From Paramecium octaurelia (lineage: Eukaryota; Ciliophora; Oligohymenophorea; Peniculida; Parameciidae): a stretch of DNA of 64,000 nt. Made by a program: the position numbers and the translations under genes. The stretch lies in contig CAJJDP010000029.1 of the NCBI GenBank assembly GCA_905182995.1, positions 434,001 through 498,000 on the forward strand, written 5' to 3'. Below the pieces are notes generated by a model. The model was given only the letters and a program-made list of their open reading frames with translations. It was not told where the DNA came from and searched no databases. Shown in pieces: positions 25,101 through 36,435 of the stretch (the first letter of the stretch is position 1; each line of letters begins with the position of its first letter).

Positions 25101-26067
25101 AGTTAGGGATTAATTAAAAAATGCTTTCGTCAGGGACATATATATCATTTTAGGAGCAACTTAGAATTATCAGTAGCTATAGTTCTGAAATAGAATTTTA
25201 TTTATCTTAAGACTCAAATGAATATTCAGGGAATAAAAATGCTGAACAATTTACTTAGAAGTATACTTTATTAAAAATTAAATAAAAAGTATTGTAGCAC
25301 GTATTAAGATTTAATAACTGCCCATAGGAGTCTATTTCTCCCTCTCTATTTACTTCTTTTTTGGTGATTCTTTTTAAATGGTTTAGTTGATAATCAAAAA
25401 ATAAAATTTCCCAGTCATCACACAAATAAAAAGATACTATGATGATTCGATTTTATGGAATATTAAATTTGGTACTACATTATTTGTTAGATACAGTAGA
25501 ATTGTATGATTATTTATGGACTGTCTAATCATAAGTATTTATTATCATATGATCATTTATGAAGCAAAGAGTATAAAAGATACCATCTAAAAATGTAAAG
25601 CTGCTACATTGAAGGCCCTTCTCATGTTGAATTAAGAATGAATAATCAAATACCTCGCTAAATTGATATTTATTATCGATAAATTTCCATGGTTTTACTT
25701 ATTTACAACTAACTTAGTAATGCTAATTTTCTTAATTTTATAGTAAAGCACATATATAATTCTTTTTATTAATATCCAAATATTATGATTCAATAATACT
25801 ATAGTAATTAGGTGCTAGCTAAAATTAACCAATTCTATCTATAAATGTTAAATTCCATTGATCATTGGCTAGTCCTTAAAAACTATTAGCCTATTTGATA
25901 ATTAAATTAGTTTCTTTTTTAATATCATGATAGAAGTATGTATTTTGTTAAAGTTCAATATTTTCACATTCATGTTCAATAGTTGGATACTAAAGGTTAA
26001 GCAAATTAGGAATAATTTATAAAATTTCAGCATGTGCAGTAATGATATGGAATATGATTAAATACAT
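22179..26067 (-). CDS. large type I membrane protein, unknown (about 1,280 aa)
   Basis: Starts with a signal peptide (MYLIIFHIITAHA) and ends with a single hydrophobic helix (IGILVINNFSILIFITI) followed by a basic CKKQKRR tail, so most of the chain should face the lumen or the outside. The body is rich in aromatic, Asn and Ser residues in short beta-strand-like stretches, with scattered cysteines (ECENIEL, CSSFTF), and suggests repeated beta structure such as a propeller. No catalytic motif was found. The frame is continuous from the start to at least 24340; a frame change between 24340 and 22451 shows at least one intron there. Its first part is duplicated at 26896-27310 by the assembly artefact. 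Confidence 0.75.
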
Positions 26068-26894
26068 ATTTAATTTACTAAATAAGATGTTATAAAAGCG
26101 TGCTTAAATCATTTTGAACTTTTTGCAATGATTTAACCCAATAGTAAAATAATATCAGATCTATATCAATGATCATTATATACTATTATTTATAATATGT
26201 AATAAAAATTAAGATTATTCACATACTTTAGATCATCCACTTCACACAGAATCAGAATTGTTCTAAACCTGAAAGAGATAGATTATGAACCAAAATTCAT
26301 TAATCTCCTCCAAAGTGAACATAAATCTGAAGATCATAGCCAAGAATTGCCAAATTAGGTGTGCTTATTTTATATATTTTTAGGCTGTTCCTGCTTTACA
26401 TCTTCCAGATGGTACAATTTTAATCGAGAGCATGGCAATTGCAGAGTATTTAGATGAAGTATACCCTGAAAAGAAGCTGTTACCATAAGATCCTGTATTG
26501 AAGGCCAAGGTTAGGTAATATCATTCATCAAATACACTTAGAGGCTTTTGTGAACTGATTAACTCAGGAATGCATCCATATTAGAATCTAATTATGTTTG
26601 AATGGATAGAGAAGTATGTAGAAAAATTTGACAGAGTTGAATTCGTTCAAAATGTGTTAAAGAGCGAATTTTAAAGTATGTATCCATATGAATATTCTTA
26701 TAGCTCTTGAGAAATTATTATTATAGAATCATGGTAAGTATTCTTTTGGAGATGAAATCACTTTGGCAGATTGTTTCTTAGTTCCATAAGTTATGGGAGC
26801 TATTGCAAGATTTAAGTTAGATATCAACTTATTCCCAACGATTCAAGAGGTATATAATAACTTGAAAGACTTACCATCATTTTATAAAGCATAA
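25653..26894. repeat. direct repeat copy 1 (1,242 bp) beside the N at 26895
   Basis: Matches 26896-28137 base for base as far as I checked. It includes the 5' end of the large membrane protein gene and nearly all of the glutathione transferase gene. Copy 1 ends exactly at the N and copy 2 begins exactly after it. Confidence 0.95.
26197..26894 (+). CDS. glutathione S-transferase zeta / maleylacetoacetate isomerase (artefact copy, 3' truncated)
   Basis: Same gene as 27440-28164, cut by the N at 26895 nine codons before the stop. Introns correspond to those of the complete copy. It should be treated as the same locus, not as a paralogue. Confidence 0.85.
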
Positions 26895-26895
26895 N
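26895..26895. other. assembly join marked by a single N
   Basis: One undetermined base between two identical 1.2-kb sequences; marks a scaffold join of unmerged contig ends. Confidence 0.9.
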
Positions 26896-27310
26896 CCTCG
26901 CTAAATTGATATTTATTATCGATAAATTTCCATGGTTTTACTTATTTACAACTAACTTAGTAATGCTAATTTTCTTAATTTTATAGTAAAGCACATATAT
27001 AATTCTTTTTATTAATATCCAAATATTATGATTCAATAATACTATAGTAATTAGGTGCTAGCTAAAATTAACCAATTCTATCTATAAATGTTAAATTCCA
27101 TTGATCATTGGCTAGTCCTTAAAAACTATTAGCCTATTTGATAATTAAATTAGTTTCTTTTTTAATATCATGATAGAAGTATGTATTTTGTTAAAGTTCA
27201 ATATTTTCACATTCATGTTCAATAGTTGGATACTAAAGGTTAAGCAAATTAGGAATAATTTATAAAATTTCAGCATGTGCAGTAATGATATGGAATATGA
27301 TTAAATACAT
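26896..27310 (-). pseudogene. duplicated 5' fragment of the large membrane protein gene (artefact)
   Basis: Repeats the first 415 bp of the gene at 22179-26067, including its start codon, and breaks off at the N. It is explained by the contig overlap and is not a real second gene. Confidence 0.85.
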
Positions 27311-28137
27311 ATTTAATTTACTAAATAAGATGTTATAAAAGCGTGCTTAAATCATTTTGAACTTTTTGCAATGATTTAACCCAATAGTAAAATAATATCA
27401 GATCTATATCAATGATCATTATATACTATTATTTATAATATGTAATAAAAATTAAGATTATTCACATACTTTAGATCATCCACTTCACACAGAATCAGAA
27501 TTGTTCTAAACCTGAAAGAGATAGATTATGAACCAAAATTCATTAATCTCCTCCAAAGTGAACATAAATCTGAAGATCATAGCCAAGAATTGCCAAATTA
27601 GGTGTGCTTATTTTATATATTTTTAGGCTGTTCCTGCTTTACATCTTCCAGATGGTACAATTTTAATCGAGAGCATGGCAATTGCAGAGTATTTAGATGA
27701 AGTATACCCTGAAAAGAAGCTGTTACCATAAGATCCTGTATTGAAGGCCAAGGTTAGGTAATATCATTCATCAAATACACTTAGAGGCTTTTGTGAACTG
27801 ATTAACTCAGGAATGCATCCATATTAGAATCTAATTATGTTTGAATGGATAGAGAAGTATGTAGAAAAATTTGACAGAGTTGAATTCGTTCAAAATGTGT
27901 TAAAGAGCGAATTTTAAAGTATGTATCCATATGAATATTCTTATAGCTCTTGAGAAATTATTATTATAGAATCATGGTAAGTATTCTTTTGGAGATGAAA
28001 TCACTTTGGCAGATTGTTTCTTAGTTCCATAAGTTATGGGAGCTATTGCAAGATTTAAGTTAGATATCAACTTATTCCCAACGATTCAAGAGGTATATAA
28101 TAACTTGAAAGACTTACCATCATTTTATAAAGCATAA
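26896..28137. repeat. direct repeat copy 2 (1,242 bp)
   Basis: Second copy of 25653-26894; continues past the end of copy 1 into the authentic end of the glutathione transferase gene. Confidence 0.95.
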
Positions 28138-28164
28138 CCAGATTAATAACCAGACTTTAAATGA
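27440..28164 (+). CDS. glutathione S-transferase zeta / maleylacetoacetate isomerase
   Basis: 223 aa after removal of introns of 25 and 28 nt (after the codons for LPNQ and within the codon after SEFQ); lengths sum to a multiple of three. The N-terminus has the zeta-class catalytic motif FRSSTSHRIRIVLNLK, in the place of SSCxxRVR, then the cis-proline strand NQAVPALHLPDG and the glutathione-binding IESMAIAEYLDE. The C-terminal all-helical half has ITLADCFLVPQV, typical of the family. The enzyme isomerises maleylacetoacetate in tyrosine breakdown, using glutathione in the cytosol. The usual second Cys of the SSC motif is Thr here, as in some members. Length is normal. Confidence 0.92.
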
Positions 28165-28281
28165 TTTTGAGTTATTAATTATAAATACATAATCAAATTA
28201 TAAATAATTGATATACATTTTTAATAATAAAAAGTAAAACTTATTATAAACAATCTAATCCTATATTATTGTTTTGGCTAT

Positions 28282-28613
28282 TCAATCAATTGCACTCATA
28301 TGCTTAAGAACTGTTTCAAAATGCTTTTAAAATTTCAATAAATACATAATAAAAAAAATAGTTAAATCATTAAAATTCAATTTAAACAAATTTAAGGAGT
28401 CTAACTCAACATTAGATTTAAGAATATTTGATAAATTTATTAGAATATCTGCATAAACAATAACACCAAATAATTCCAATTTGAGAAATTATAGTAATTT
28501 AACTTTTTTCAAAAAGTATATATATAAATAGATATTAAAGATTCTGGTGAGCAATGTTAATTGACAATGTTACTTCTTTTAATAATCTTTTAATTAAAAC
28601 CATAAATAAGAAT
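28282..28613 (-). CDS. possible small protein, structure unresolved
   Basis: From ATG 28613 the frame reads MVLIKRLLKEV. In a second frame a clearly protein-like C-terminus runs to the TGA at 28282-28284 (DILINLSNILKSNVELDSLN, then LLKFQKHFETVLKHMSAID). A micro-intron joining them is likely, but I could not place it. No family recognised. It is divergent from the carrier gene, with 27 bp between start codons. Confidence 0.4.
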
Positions 28614-28640
28614 ATTATATAGAGTTTTTTTATATTATAA

Positions 28641-29616
28641 ATGGATTAATGGAATGAATTTCTTCAGGATACATTCGCAGGATCATTAGGAGGCGTAACA
28701 TTTGTTTTGAGTGCACATCCCTTCGAGTAATAATTAATACTTGATAGTAGTACTATTAAAGTGAGAATGTAGATGGTCTCTGAAAATACCTCTATTCTTA
28801 AAACAGCCTATAAAATATTTAAATACGAAGGAGTACTAATGATTATTTTATAAACACTAGCCCTTTGCTTTCTATAAAGGAGTGGTATCACCACTGTTAT
28901 TTAGTTTTCCTGTTTCAGCAACATTGTTTGCATGCTATGAATAATATATGAGATATTTTTAAGTGGATAGAGATTCGTATTAACTGATGCATTGTATGTT
29001 TATCTTCATTAAGCAGGGGGTGTTGGTGGAGCTTATGCTGGTTTTATATAGAGTTTTGCTACAAGTCCATCAGAACTGTTTAAGATCGTTTTCCAGATGC
29101 AGATTTCAGAAAGAAAGCGTAATTCCGTCTTGAGATGCATGCTTGAGTTTGTTCAAAAGGAGGGAATTGCTGCAGTTTTCAAGGGAGTGAATTCCACAAT
29201 TTTCAGAGACATTCCTCAGTACTCAACTTTTTTTATTGCATTTGAATCTACTAAATAATATTTACAAAGTCAGAAAGGATATTTAAACATATTTGATTAA
29301 TTTCTAGCTGGAATAGCTGCAGGGTTAGTCTGCATATGTTTTTCTTATCCTTAGGATATGGTGAAGACAAAAATCTAGTATGAAATTCTTGAATCTAAAT
29401 AAAACCGAAAGTATTCAGGTATTGATGGTGGCATTTCGAAATGCATTAAAGAAATATATAAAGTATCAGGATTCAAAGGCTTTTGGCAAGGATTCAATAG
29501 TTGTGCAATCTATTATATGGTAGCATGTTCAGCGCAATTAGTTGGGTACTTAAATTAACACCATTTATAGATACGAGCAAGGCCGAATCTTTTGGGATAC
29601 TTACGTTAAATATTGA
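28641..29616 (+). CDS. mitochondrial carrier family protein (SLC25)
   Basis: 292-aa inner-membrane solute carrier with three tandem repeats of two helices. The PxD/ExxK signatures are seen at the end of each odd helix: HPFDTIKVRMQM, SPSELFKIVFQMQ and YPQDMVKTKIQ. Four introns (24, 28, 20 and 25 nt) are needed; the first falls inside the Asp codon of the first signature and the last restores a family-typical C-terminus (YEQGRIFWDTY). Exons sum to a multiple of three. GxFKGFWQGF and MVACSAQLVGYE match the end of repeat III. Substrate not assignable by eye; a carnitine/acylcarnitine or amino-acid type carrier is possible. Confidence 0.92.
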
Positions 29617-29893
29617 TATTTAATTATGTAATGCTATTGATTCAAATCAATAAATAATCTAAAATATTTTTATTTTAAATAAACAAGTATTTGAGGATTA
29701 CTCATTTTTTCCTTTTTTAGCTTTTGAAGCCAGAGTCTTATTTAAGTTTAAAGAGTGATAAAGATTGGTATCAACCAAAGATAAATTACTGAATTTTAAT
29801 TACAAAATTGACTAGTTATTTAACAATCATAAATTATGAACAGTATGAATATAGAAAAATCAGAGTACAAACTTTCTGTTCTTTGATAAATCA

Positions 29894-30053
29894 ATGCAAC
29901 TTGAATTAGAGGATGCTGTTAATTAAACAAAAAGTTTGTTGGTATATATTATAAGATCAAGTATAGTTTCAGTAAATATGCAACAAAATATTCCCTAGAT
30001 TGGAAGTCTGGGAGTTAATTTTAGAATATTACAAGAAAAACTTAAATATTTGA
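29894..30053 (+). CDS. very small protein or 3' exons of one (44 aa)
   Basis: With a 25-nt intron at 29942-29966 the two pieces read MQLELEDAVNQTKSLL and FPRLEVWELILEYYKKN, in frame to a TGA at 30051-30053, 28 bp before the NAP1 start. The composition is coding-like. The frame is open upstream as well, so it may be the 3' part of a longer gene whose start I did not find in 29617-29893. Confidence 0.4.
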
Positions 30054-30081
30054 TTTTTATATATAATAATATAAATTTTAA

Positions 30082-30993
30082 ATGGAATTTAATTACGATC
30101 AAATCAAAGAGAAACTCAAAGGTTATGATCTATAAACAAAGATCTAATTAATCGCTTTGGCATAGTGCTTGTATGACAGAAAGAACTTGGATCATTAATA
30201 GGATTAAGAATTAGACTAGATGGAGGCTGATTACAAGAAGAGAGTCGAACCTTTAATTGAAGCCTCAAATTAAATAATCTCAGGTTAAAGAGTAGTAAAG
30301 GAAGAGGAAGTGGAAGACTTGAAGGAATACTTAAATGCTCAAGAGTAACCCATATTGGATAACAAGGAACCAATAGAAAATTATTGGTCTAAAGTGTTGT
30401 TAAATTCAAAGACATTAAAAAATGAAGTGATTGGAGATAAAGATGAACCATTATTGAAGGCAATTACAAATATCAAGGGATTTGAAAACAAGGAATAACA
30501 CAAGTTAGGATTGGTGTTCTAATTCAAAGCAAATGATTATTTCCCAGAGGAAGAATTGAAAGTGGAGTTTTTATTGGATGATAAACAGGGAGAGCCACTC
30601 AAGGTAGAGAGCACAAAAATAAATTGGAAGGAAGGGAAGAACATTTCAGTGAAGATTGTTAAGAAGAAGAACAAGTAGAAGAAGAAGGTTAAGGAAGTAG
30701 AATAAAAGACAATATTTTAATTATTTAAGAATTTGGATGTAAAGGATTGGGAGAAATTGGAAGAGGACAAGAAGGAAGAACAATAATAAAAGATGGATAT
30801 GTGTTATGACATTTGTAGATTGATTTATGATGAAATATTACCATACTCTTTGGAATACTATTTGGATGTACATGTGGAAGATGAAGATTATGAGGGAGAT
30901 GATATGGACGATGATGAATCAGATGACGATGAAGAATTAACAAAGGAAGAAGCAATCAAAAGAATGAAGGAAAGAAGAGGATTCAAAAAGTGA
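30082..30993 (+). CDS. NAP1: nucleosome assembly protein (NAP1/SET family)
   Basis: Histone chaperone for H2A-H2B (or H3-H4) that shuttles between cytosol and nucleus. Intronless, 303 aa. It has a long N-terminal dimerisation helix, then the core fold with PLLKAITNIKGFENKEQHKL and the family hallmark FQFKANDYFPEEELK, the Lys-rich insert KIVKKKNKQKKKVK, and a very acidic C-terminal tail (DDMDDDESDDDEEL) ending in a basic KERRGFKK. Somewhat shorter than yeast NAP1 (417 aa) and close to SET/TAF-I in size. It is 73 bp upstream of the trichocyst matrix gene. Confidence 0.92.
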
Positions 30994-31066
30994 TTTGTAT
31001 AGTAATAATTATGTTTAAGATAATATTCGTTTTTCTCTTTTTTCTTTGTTTTGATTAATATAATAA

Positions 31067-32240
31067 ATGAAATCAGCTTTGTTGGTTGTTGTATTGATTG
31101 CCTGTCTCTAGGCAACTACAGTTTCTGAACTCAAGGAAAGACTTTCAGGATATGGTGATCATCCCTTTGGATCATCTATGATAAATTTAGTAAGTGTTAA
31201 CATGAAAACAGGAGGATCATTAAATGAATTAAAATAGCTCTTATAATAAATTAAGGATGAATTGATAGCCTTAACCTAATTGTAAGACTCAGAAAATGCC
31301 ACTTTTACCAGAAGAAGTCAAGTTGATTTGGCTAAACTCTAAGCCACTCTTGAATAAGCTTAATAGGATCTTGACAATTAAAGATAAGAACAATCAAGTT
31401 TGACTAATGAATTAAGTACATTACAAACAAGAGTCAAAGAAGGTATATTACATTTTGAGTATTATTTAGATTAGGCAGCCTTAGATCGTAATTCTAGAGG
31501 AAGTGGTGATGCCTAAAGTAGATTGGATGCCGAGAACACAGATTTTGCTGCTAAATTTTAAGATTATAGTGATGCTATTCTTGCATGCAAAGAAGCTTAA
31601 AGATTACTACTTAATTTAAGAGGAGAAGGTGCATCATTAATTTAATTGACGTATAAAATTCATGCCATCTCTTTAGATAAGACACAAAGAGCAATCTCAT
31701 CTAAACCAAAGAGAATTTCCAAAAGATCAAAGAAATCTTAGAAGCACATACAAAGAAAAGTTCATTGACATTGTTCCAACCAATCATTGAAGGATTAGCT
31801 GAAATGACCACAAAAGTCAATCCAGAAACTTTAAATAACGTGTTGAGCTTAGTTGCTAGATTAATCACTGCATTATAAGAAGGTTAAGATTAATTAGAAG
31901 CTAATCACAAGACTTAAGTTGATAATCTCACAAGATTAGGTGATGATTTGAAAAATGAAAAATAAACTCTCCAAGTTTCATTGGCCACAGCAAATAATAG
32001 ACTCAAGGAGATCTAATCAAGATTAAATGAATTAGATGGGTTGATTAATATTTCTAATGCCATCGTTGAAGTTACTCAATTAAATATTCAAGATGCAACT
32101 AGAATTAACGAATTGGAAGATCAAGAATATAGCAATCAAAAAGTCAGCAGGTATAATTATGTATTATCCTAACTAGATAAACTGAAATTGACATCGTGGA
32201 TAGATTAATTGAATACATCAACCAAAAGTTATCTGAATGA
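31067..32240 (+). CDS. trichocyst matrix protein (TMP)
   Basis: Secretory protein that crystallises inside trichocysts, the dischargeable extrusomes of Paramecium. 364 aa after three introns (27, 26 and 26 nt; sum is a multiple of three). A signal peptide (MKSALLVVVLIACLQA) is followed by a pro-region and long coiled-coil segments rich in Gln, Asn, Leu and Ala. The C-terminal end, IDIVDRLIEYINQKLSE, is reached only after splicing the last intron and is typical of the family. TMPs are cleaved into two small acidic chains; I would expect that here. It is among the strongest pointers to Paramecium. Confidence 0.9.
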
Positions 32241-32468
32241 TTTATACATAATAATAATCATCCAAATTCACATTTATCTTAATGTACTTTCAAGCATTTC
32301 AACTTTTTGTCTTCAAAATCAACAGAAATTGTGATTCTATTATAAAAATTCCATTTTCATATGATTATAATAAATACTTTTTAGAAAATACTTTCAGTAA
32401 AGATTTTTTATTTAATCTGATAGGGTTAAACAAGTCTTAAAAAAGTTGAAATAAAACATTGTGATAAT

Positions 32469-34274
32469 ATGAAGGAAATCACTAGTCAGAATTAATTCAT
32501 CTTATGATATTTAAGAATTAGAATAGCAAGATCAGATATTATAAGCATAATGGAAAGTAACCATCGGTATTTCGAAGTATGCATCAAAAATTTTTAAACC
32601 TAATGATAAATATACAAATTAATTAATATTTTTGATGACACTCTTAAGTAACCAACCCATGAAAACTTAATTACTTACCTACTCCACCATAGTTATTATA
32701 ATAGTTTCAGTCCTAACATATCTAACAGGATATTTCGGAGGTTAGTATATGCTACAAGATTTTTTGGTTTAATCTGACATTATCTATGAAAGAGTAAATT
32801 CAAATAAATCCAGCCTTACAAACTATTATTTAAAGCATTTTAATTCGTATTTTGAAATAAGTAATTTGTCTAATCATAAGAATAGACTCTAATCCATTAA
32901 TTATTCTAAATAAATTATACCTGCATTATTTAGGAATTGTAACTACTAATGAAATAAACGTCAATAACTTTGGAGGTTTAAACTCATTTCCCTCAGTTTT
33001 GGCAGATAAAAAAAGTTAGAAATTTTCTGATTCAATATTTTGTTATGCATTTAAGCAGGAATTTTTGGAATAGAATACTGAAGTAATTTAAGAAGTCTCA
33101 TTTGCAGATTTTTTGGCACCCTTAGGGTAAATCATTCATTCGTAATTTGATGAAAATAGGCCACTGCTCTATGGATACATAGTAAAAAATCCATAGATAC
33201 TATATTCGTATCCATGCTATTCATATGGGGAATCATTTGAAGAATATGTTCCAGAATCTAGGCCATGGTTTAAAGTGGCTTAGAATACATCTGAGAAAGT
33301 TGCTGAAAATTTTGAATACGAATATTCAGTATCAGATCCATACTTATGTAAACTAATGATACTTATATATCAGTTAATTAAGCAAAAGAAATTGGAATAA
33401 CGTTGTCATTGCCATTGATCGATCGAAACTTGTAGTTTTAAGGAGCATGGTGCATGGACATCTTCCCTGAATACTTAATATCAACTACTGAAAAAATGAC
33501 ATCTAGATTTAAAAGTGTAAGTATACTGATAGTGAGTACAGATGGTATGATTATAAAAGATGACGACAACAAAATTGCCTTCCCGGTTTACTTTTATAAT
33601 CAAAGTATCACTGGATTTGATATGACTTAATGGTAATAGTTGAAGGGAAGTGATTAAGAAGAATATCAATTTTAAAATAGTTTAAAAGGGGCTCAAAGTA
33701 TCCTTAAATTTTATTTGAAAAAACAACAATTGTTTATTTTATTGTATTAAATACATTTATTTAGATTAGCATAGTTGATTCGAATTAGTATATCAGCTAT
33801 CTTATGGAGTACTAAATCAGTTAATAGTAAAAAATAAATGAGTACCTACGCTTCACATTGATACTGTTGTTGATGACCTTCTTTATTTTACTATTATTAG
33901 CATATTTGATAATATCATTCTTGATAATGAGACCAATAGAGGAGATAATATGGTTTTTTTAAATCAGAGAGAGCAAAACTATGAAGGAGAAGTACGAGGA
34001 TTTGTTAAAGACAAGGTTTAGATATAGAAGCCATGCTTATATTAGTCCGACTATCAAAGTGTTATAGGAGGCAGCATACAGATTAAACTATTGGAATTTC
34101 AAAAAGAAAAATTAAAAGAATGCGTAATGTAGTTTGTTGCAATTGTTCTAATTTCCTAAAAATACACAACGTCAAAAGATAAGTTTGGCGGAATCTAAAT
34201 TATCAGACACACACTAAATGTTGCAATAATAGGAGTTTCTAGGAATGATTAGATACAGTCATGATTAGAGATGA
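32469..34274 (+). CDS. membrane receptor with extracellular Cache-like sensor domain
   Basis: 565 aa with introns of 31, 25, 26 and 26 nt; the sum is a multiple of three. A first membrane helix (TYSTIVIIIVSVLTYLTGY) is followed by about 330 luminal or extracellular residues containing LGIVTTNEINVNNFGG and the Cache signature YVPESRPWFKVAQ, then a second sub-domain (GAWCMDIFPEYL). A second helix (FTLILLLMTFFILLLLAYL) leads to a 150-residue cytosolic tail with no kinase, cyclase or phosphodiesterase motif. Cache domains bind small ligands such as amino acids. The first exon and the unusual AAG-ending intron are uncertain; the start may be ATG 32635. Confidence 0.75.
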
Positions 34275-34311
34275 TTTGTTTTACTGTAAATTTTATTAAT
34301 AATTATATTTA

Positions 34312-35277
34312 ATGAACAGGGACTTGGAGATGGCTAGATAGGCTTATATGGGCAAAAATGTAGAGATGACTAAGCAAGCACATAACTACAATCCATCAGA
34401 ATAATTGTATACAGACAATAGAGCAAATGAAAATGACCCATTATAAAAATAAGGTACTTTAAGGTTTTAGAGCATTCTTTAGATTCCCATTAAGAGAAGC
34501 ATTCTACAGGTGGTAATTATTTACGAAGTTCGGTTTTTGGTGGAATGGATGGCATGATGACGACATTTTCGGTTGTTACTGCTGTTATTGGAGTAAATCT
34601 TATTATAAAAAATAGGGAAATTTTGGAGTTCAAGCCGTGTTGGCTTTGGGAGTAGCCAATATGATAGGAGATGGATTATCTATGGCTTTGGGTGATTATT
34701 TGTCAACGAAATCAGAATAGTAGTTTTTTAAGTAGGAGAGAGAGAGGGAAAAGTGGGAAGTGGAAAACAATTTGGAAGGAGAGAAAAAAGAGATGATTGA
34801 TTTGTATAAGGTATCGTGAATATTTAATCATAAGAAAAAAGGAATGGACCAAGAGGATGCAGAGAAGATTATGAGTATTATAAGCAGACATAAGGATGCA
34901 TTTATTGACATCATGATGTTGGAAGAATTAGAATTGGGAGGTTCAGAAGAAAACCCATTGATGAATGCATTGGTGACTTTCATTGCCTTTATTTTATTCG
35001 GATTAGTTCCAAGTATATTCTCAGAATAATTATTATCATAGTTATTCCATTTATTGTTGCAGCTATTGCAGGACTGACAGATGGCACCACTGACACATTG
35101 TTTTATATATCTATTGCAATGACTGCTTTATTCTTGATTATATTGGGAGTCAGTAAATCATTCTTCTCATATGCTTCTTGGTGGAGATGTGCTGCAGAAA
35201 CCCTATTTGTAGGAGCATGTACAGCTAGCTCAAGCTATTTGATTGGTATGGCCTTTGAAGGAAAAGAAATTGGTTGA
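34312..35277 (+). CDS. VIT/CCC1-family metal transporter
   Basis: 286 aa after four introns (29, 23, 24 and 29 nt). Iron or manganese importer of vacuoles and related compartments. N-terminal hydrophilic tail, then TM1 with SSVFGGMDGMMTTFSVVTA, the conserved DG...TTF motif, and TM2 with GDGLSMALGDYLSTKSE. The cytosolic acidic metal-binding helices follow (LEGEKKEMIDLYK, then MLEELELGG), with the family pattern of Glu and Met residues, and three C-terminal helices. All features are in the expected order and length, so the assignment is strong. Which metal is moved cannot be told. Confidence 0.92.
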
Positions 35278-35304
35278 ATATGACAATAAATATATTTATT
35301 AAAT

Positions 35305-35523
35305 TCATTTCTTTTTTATGTTACTCTACTTATTCAAATACACAAATATTAATCCTAAAACACTTCCTATTACTAGACCAGGAGCCCAATTGAAAAACCA
35401 TCTTGGAAAGAAAAACATCTAGTATTGTTCATCTAATAAAGGCTGTCCAAATGTTGTTAATGTGCCATAAAGAAAGGCTGCTATTGCTATCAATTAAAAT
35501 ATTTTCCCTAGCAATTAATCCAT
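35305..35523 (-). CDS. small two-helix membrane protein (72 aa)
   Basis: Intronless. Two hydrophobic segments (about residues 7-22 and 44-64) separated by QPLLDEQYQMFFFPRWFFNW; the second includes APGLVIGSVLGLIFVYL, and the C-terminus is basic (NIKKK). Size and layout resemble small mitochondrial or ER membrane proteins, but no family is certain. It converges on the VIT gene, with 27 bp between the two stop codons. Confidence 0.7.
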
Positions 35524-35559
35524 TATTAATTAATTTTTATATATATTTTATAATTTAAT

Positions 35560-36426
35560 TCATATTTCAACCTTATATCCCATACTCACACCGCGTACGT
35601 GTTGCCATTTTAAGCTATATCCCAATTTACCCACTTTTGTCATAAAATCAACAGTTCCTAATATCTCTCTTTCTGTTGAAACTCCCATCAAAAATTTCAT
35701 TTTGTTATTCAACCTATTTTCAATAGTATTTATCTGAAAATAAGCACTCACATCATATTTCTTGTTGTTCACATTATATAGTGCAAGACTATACATGTTC
35801 AATGTTTTATATTTACAGATAAGACCTAACCAAATTTGGTTGTTTTACAATCCAATCTATAATTTGTGGGGTTGTGGTTGCATAAAATTGCCGATCAAAC
35901 TGTATTCAGGTTTGGACCTATTGGAAAGAGAAGAAATTATGTTAAATCTAAAGTCAACATTTTCTTTTTTATTCATATAGTGATATTTCAATCCGAAATC
36001 CACATTTGAGTTAGTTTCTAAATTCTAACTGATTTGTATTTAGGGAGTAAATGTGTGTTTGGTTAATAGATCCTTTTCATCATTGTATTTCAAAGCGAAT
36101 AAGAGACTATACCTGTTGGATCGATTGATCAAATGAAATTAGTATTGGATTTACTATAATATGACAATTGCACATACTTATTAATCCTTCGACTACGATT
36201 TTATAATTGTATTTGTACTCTAATTATTAGCAATGAACACGAATTTCTGATTGTCTTATTTGTGCCTCCAAGTCAAATTTAGACTCTCCTTACTTCTCAA
36301 ATTAAATTAGGTTTTGAAATGAGGTAAATCAGCTAACTAGATGTTGAATCCCTAATATAAAAAATGATTCTGGAAGAATCTGTTAAAGTAAGGATTCTCA
36401 TCATATAATTTTTAATAAAATTACAT
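35560..36426 (-). CDS. mitochondrial porin-like beta-barrel protein (VDAC/Tom40 superfamily)
   Basis: 280 aa after a 24-nt intron, very close to the 283 aa of VDAC. After an N-terminal segment of about 25 residues the chain is a series of 8-12-residue alternating hydrophobic strands, for example ESLNLTWRHKQDN, VDFGLKYHYMNKKENVDF and LGYSLKWQHVRGVSMGYK, as in 19-stranded mitochondrial porins. No cysteine-rich or enzymatic motifs. The exact VDAC GLK triplet is present once (FGLKYHY). Anion channel versus protein import pore cannot be decided by eye. Its start codon is 9 bp from the stop of the minus-strand gene upstream. Confidence 0.65.
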
Positions 36427-36435
36427 TAAATATAA

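Noticed and set aside
26197..28164. Tandem pair of GST genes
   Set aside because: Identical coding and noncoding sequence around a single N points to an assembly duplicate rather than paralogues.
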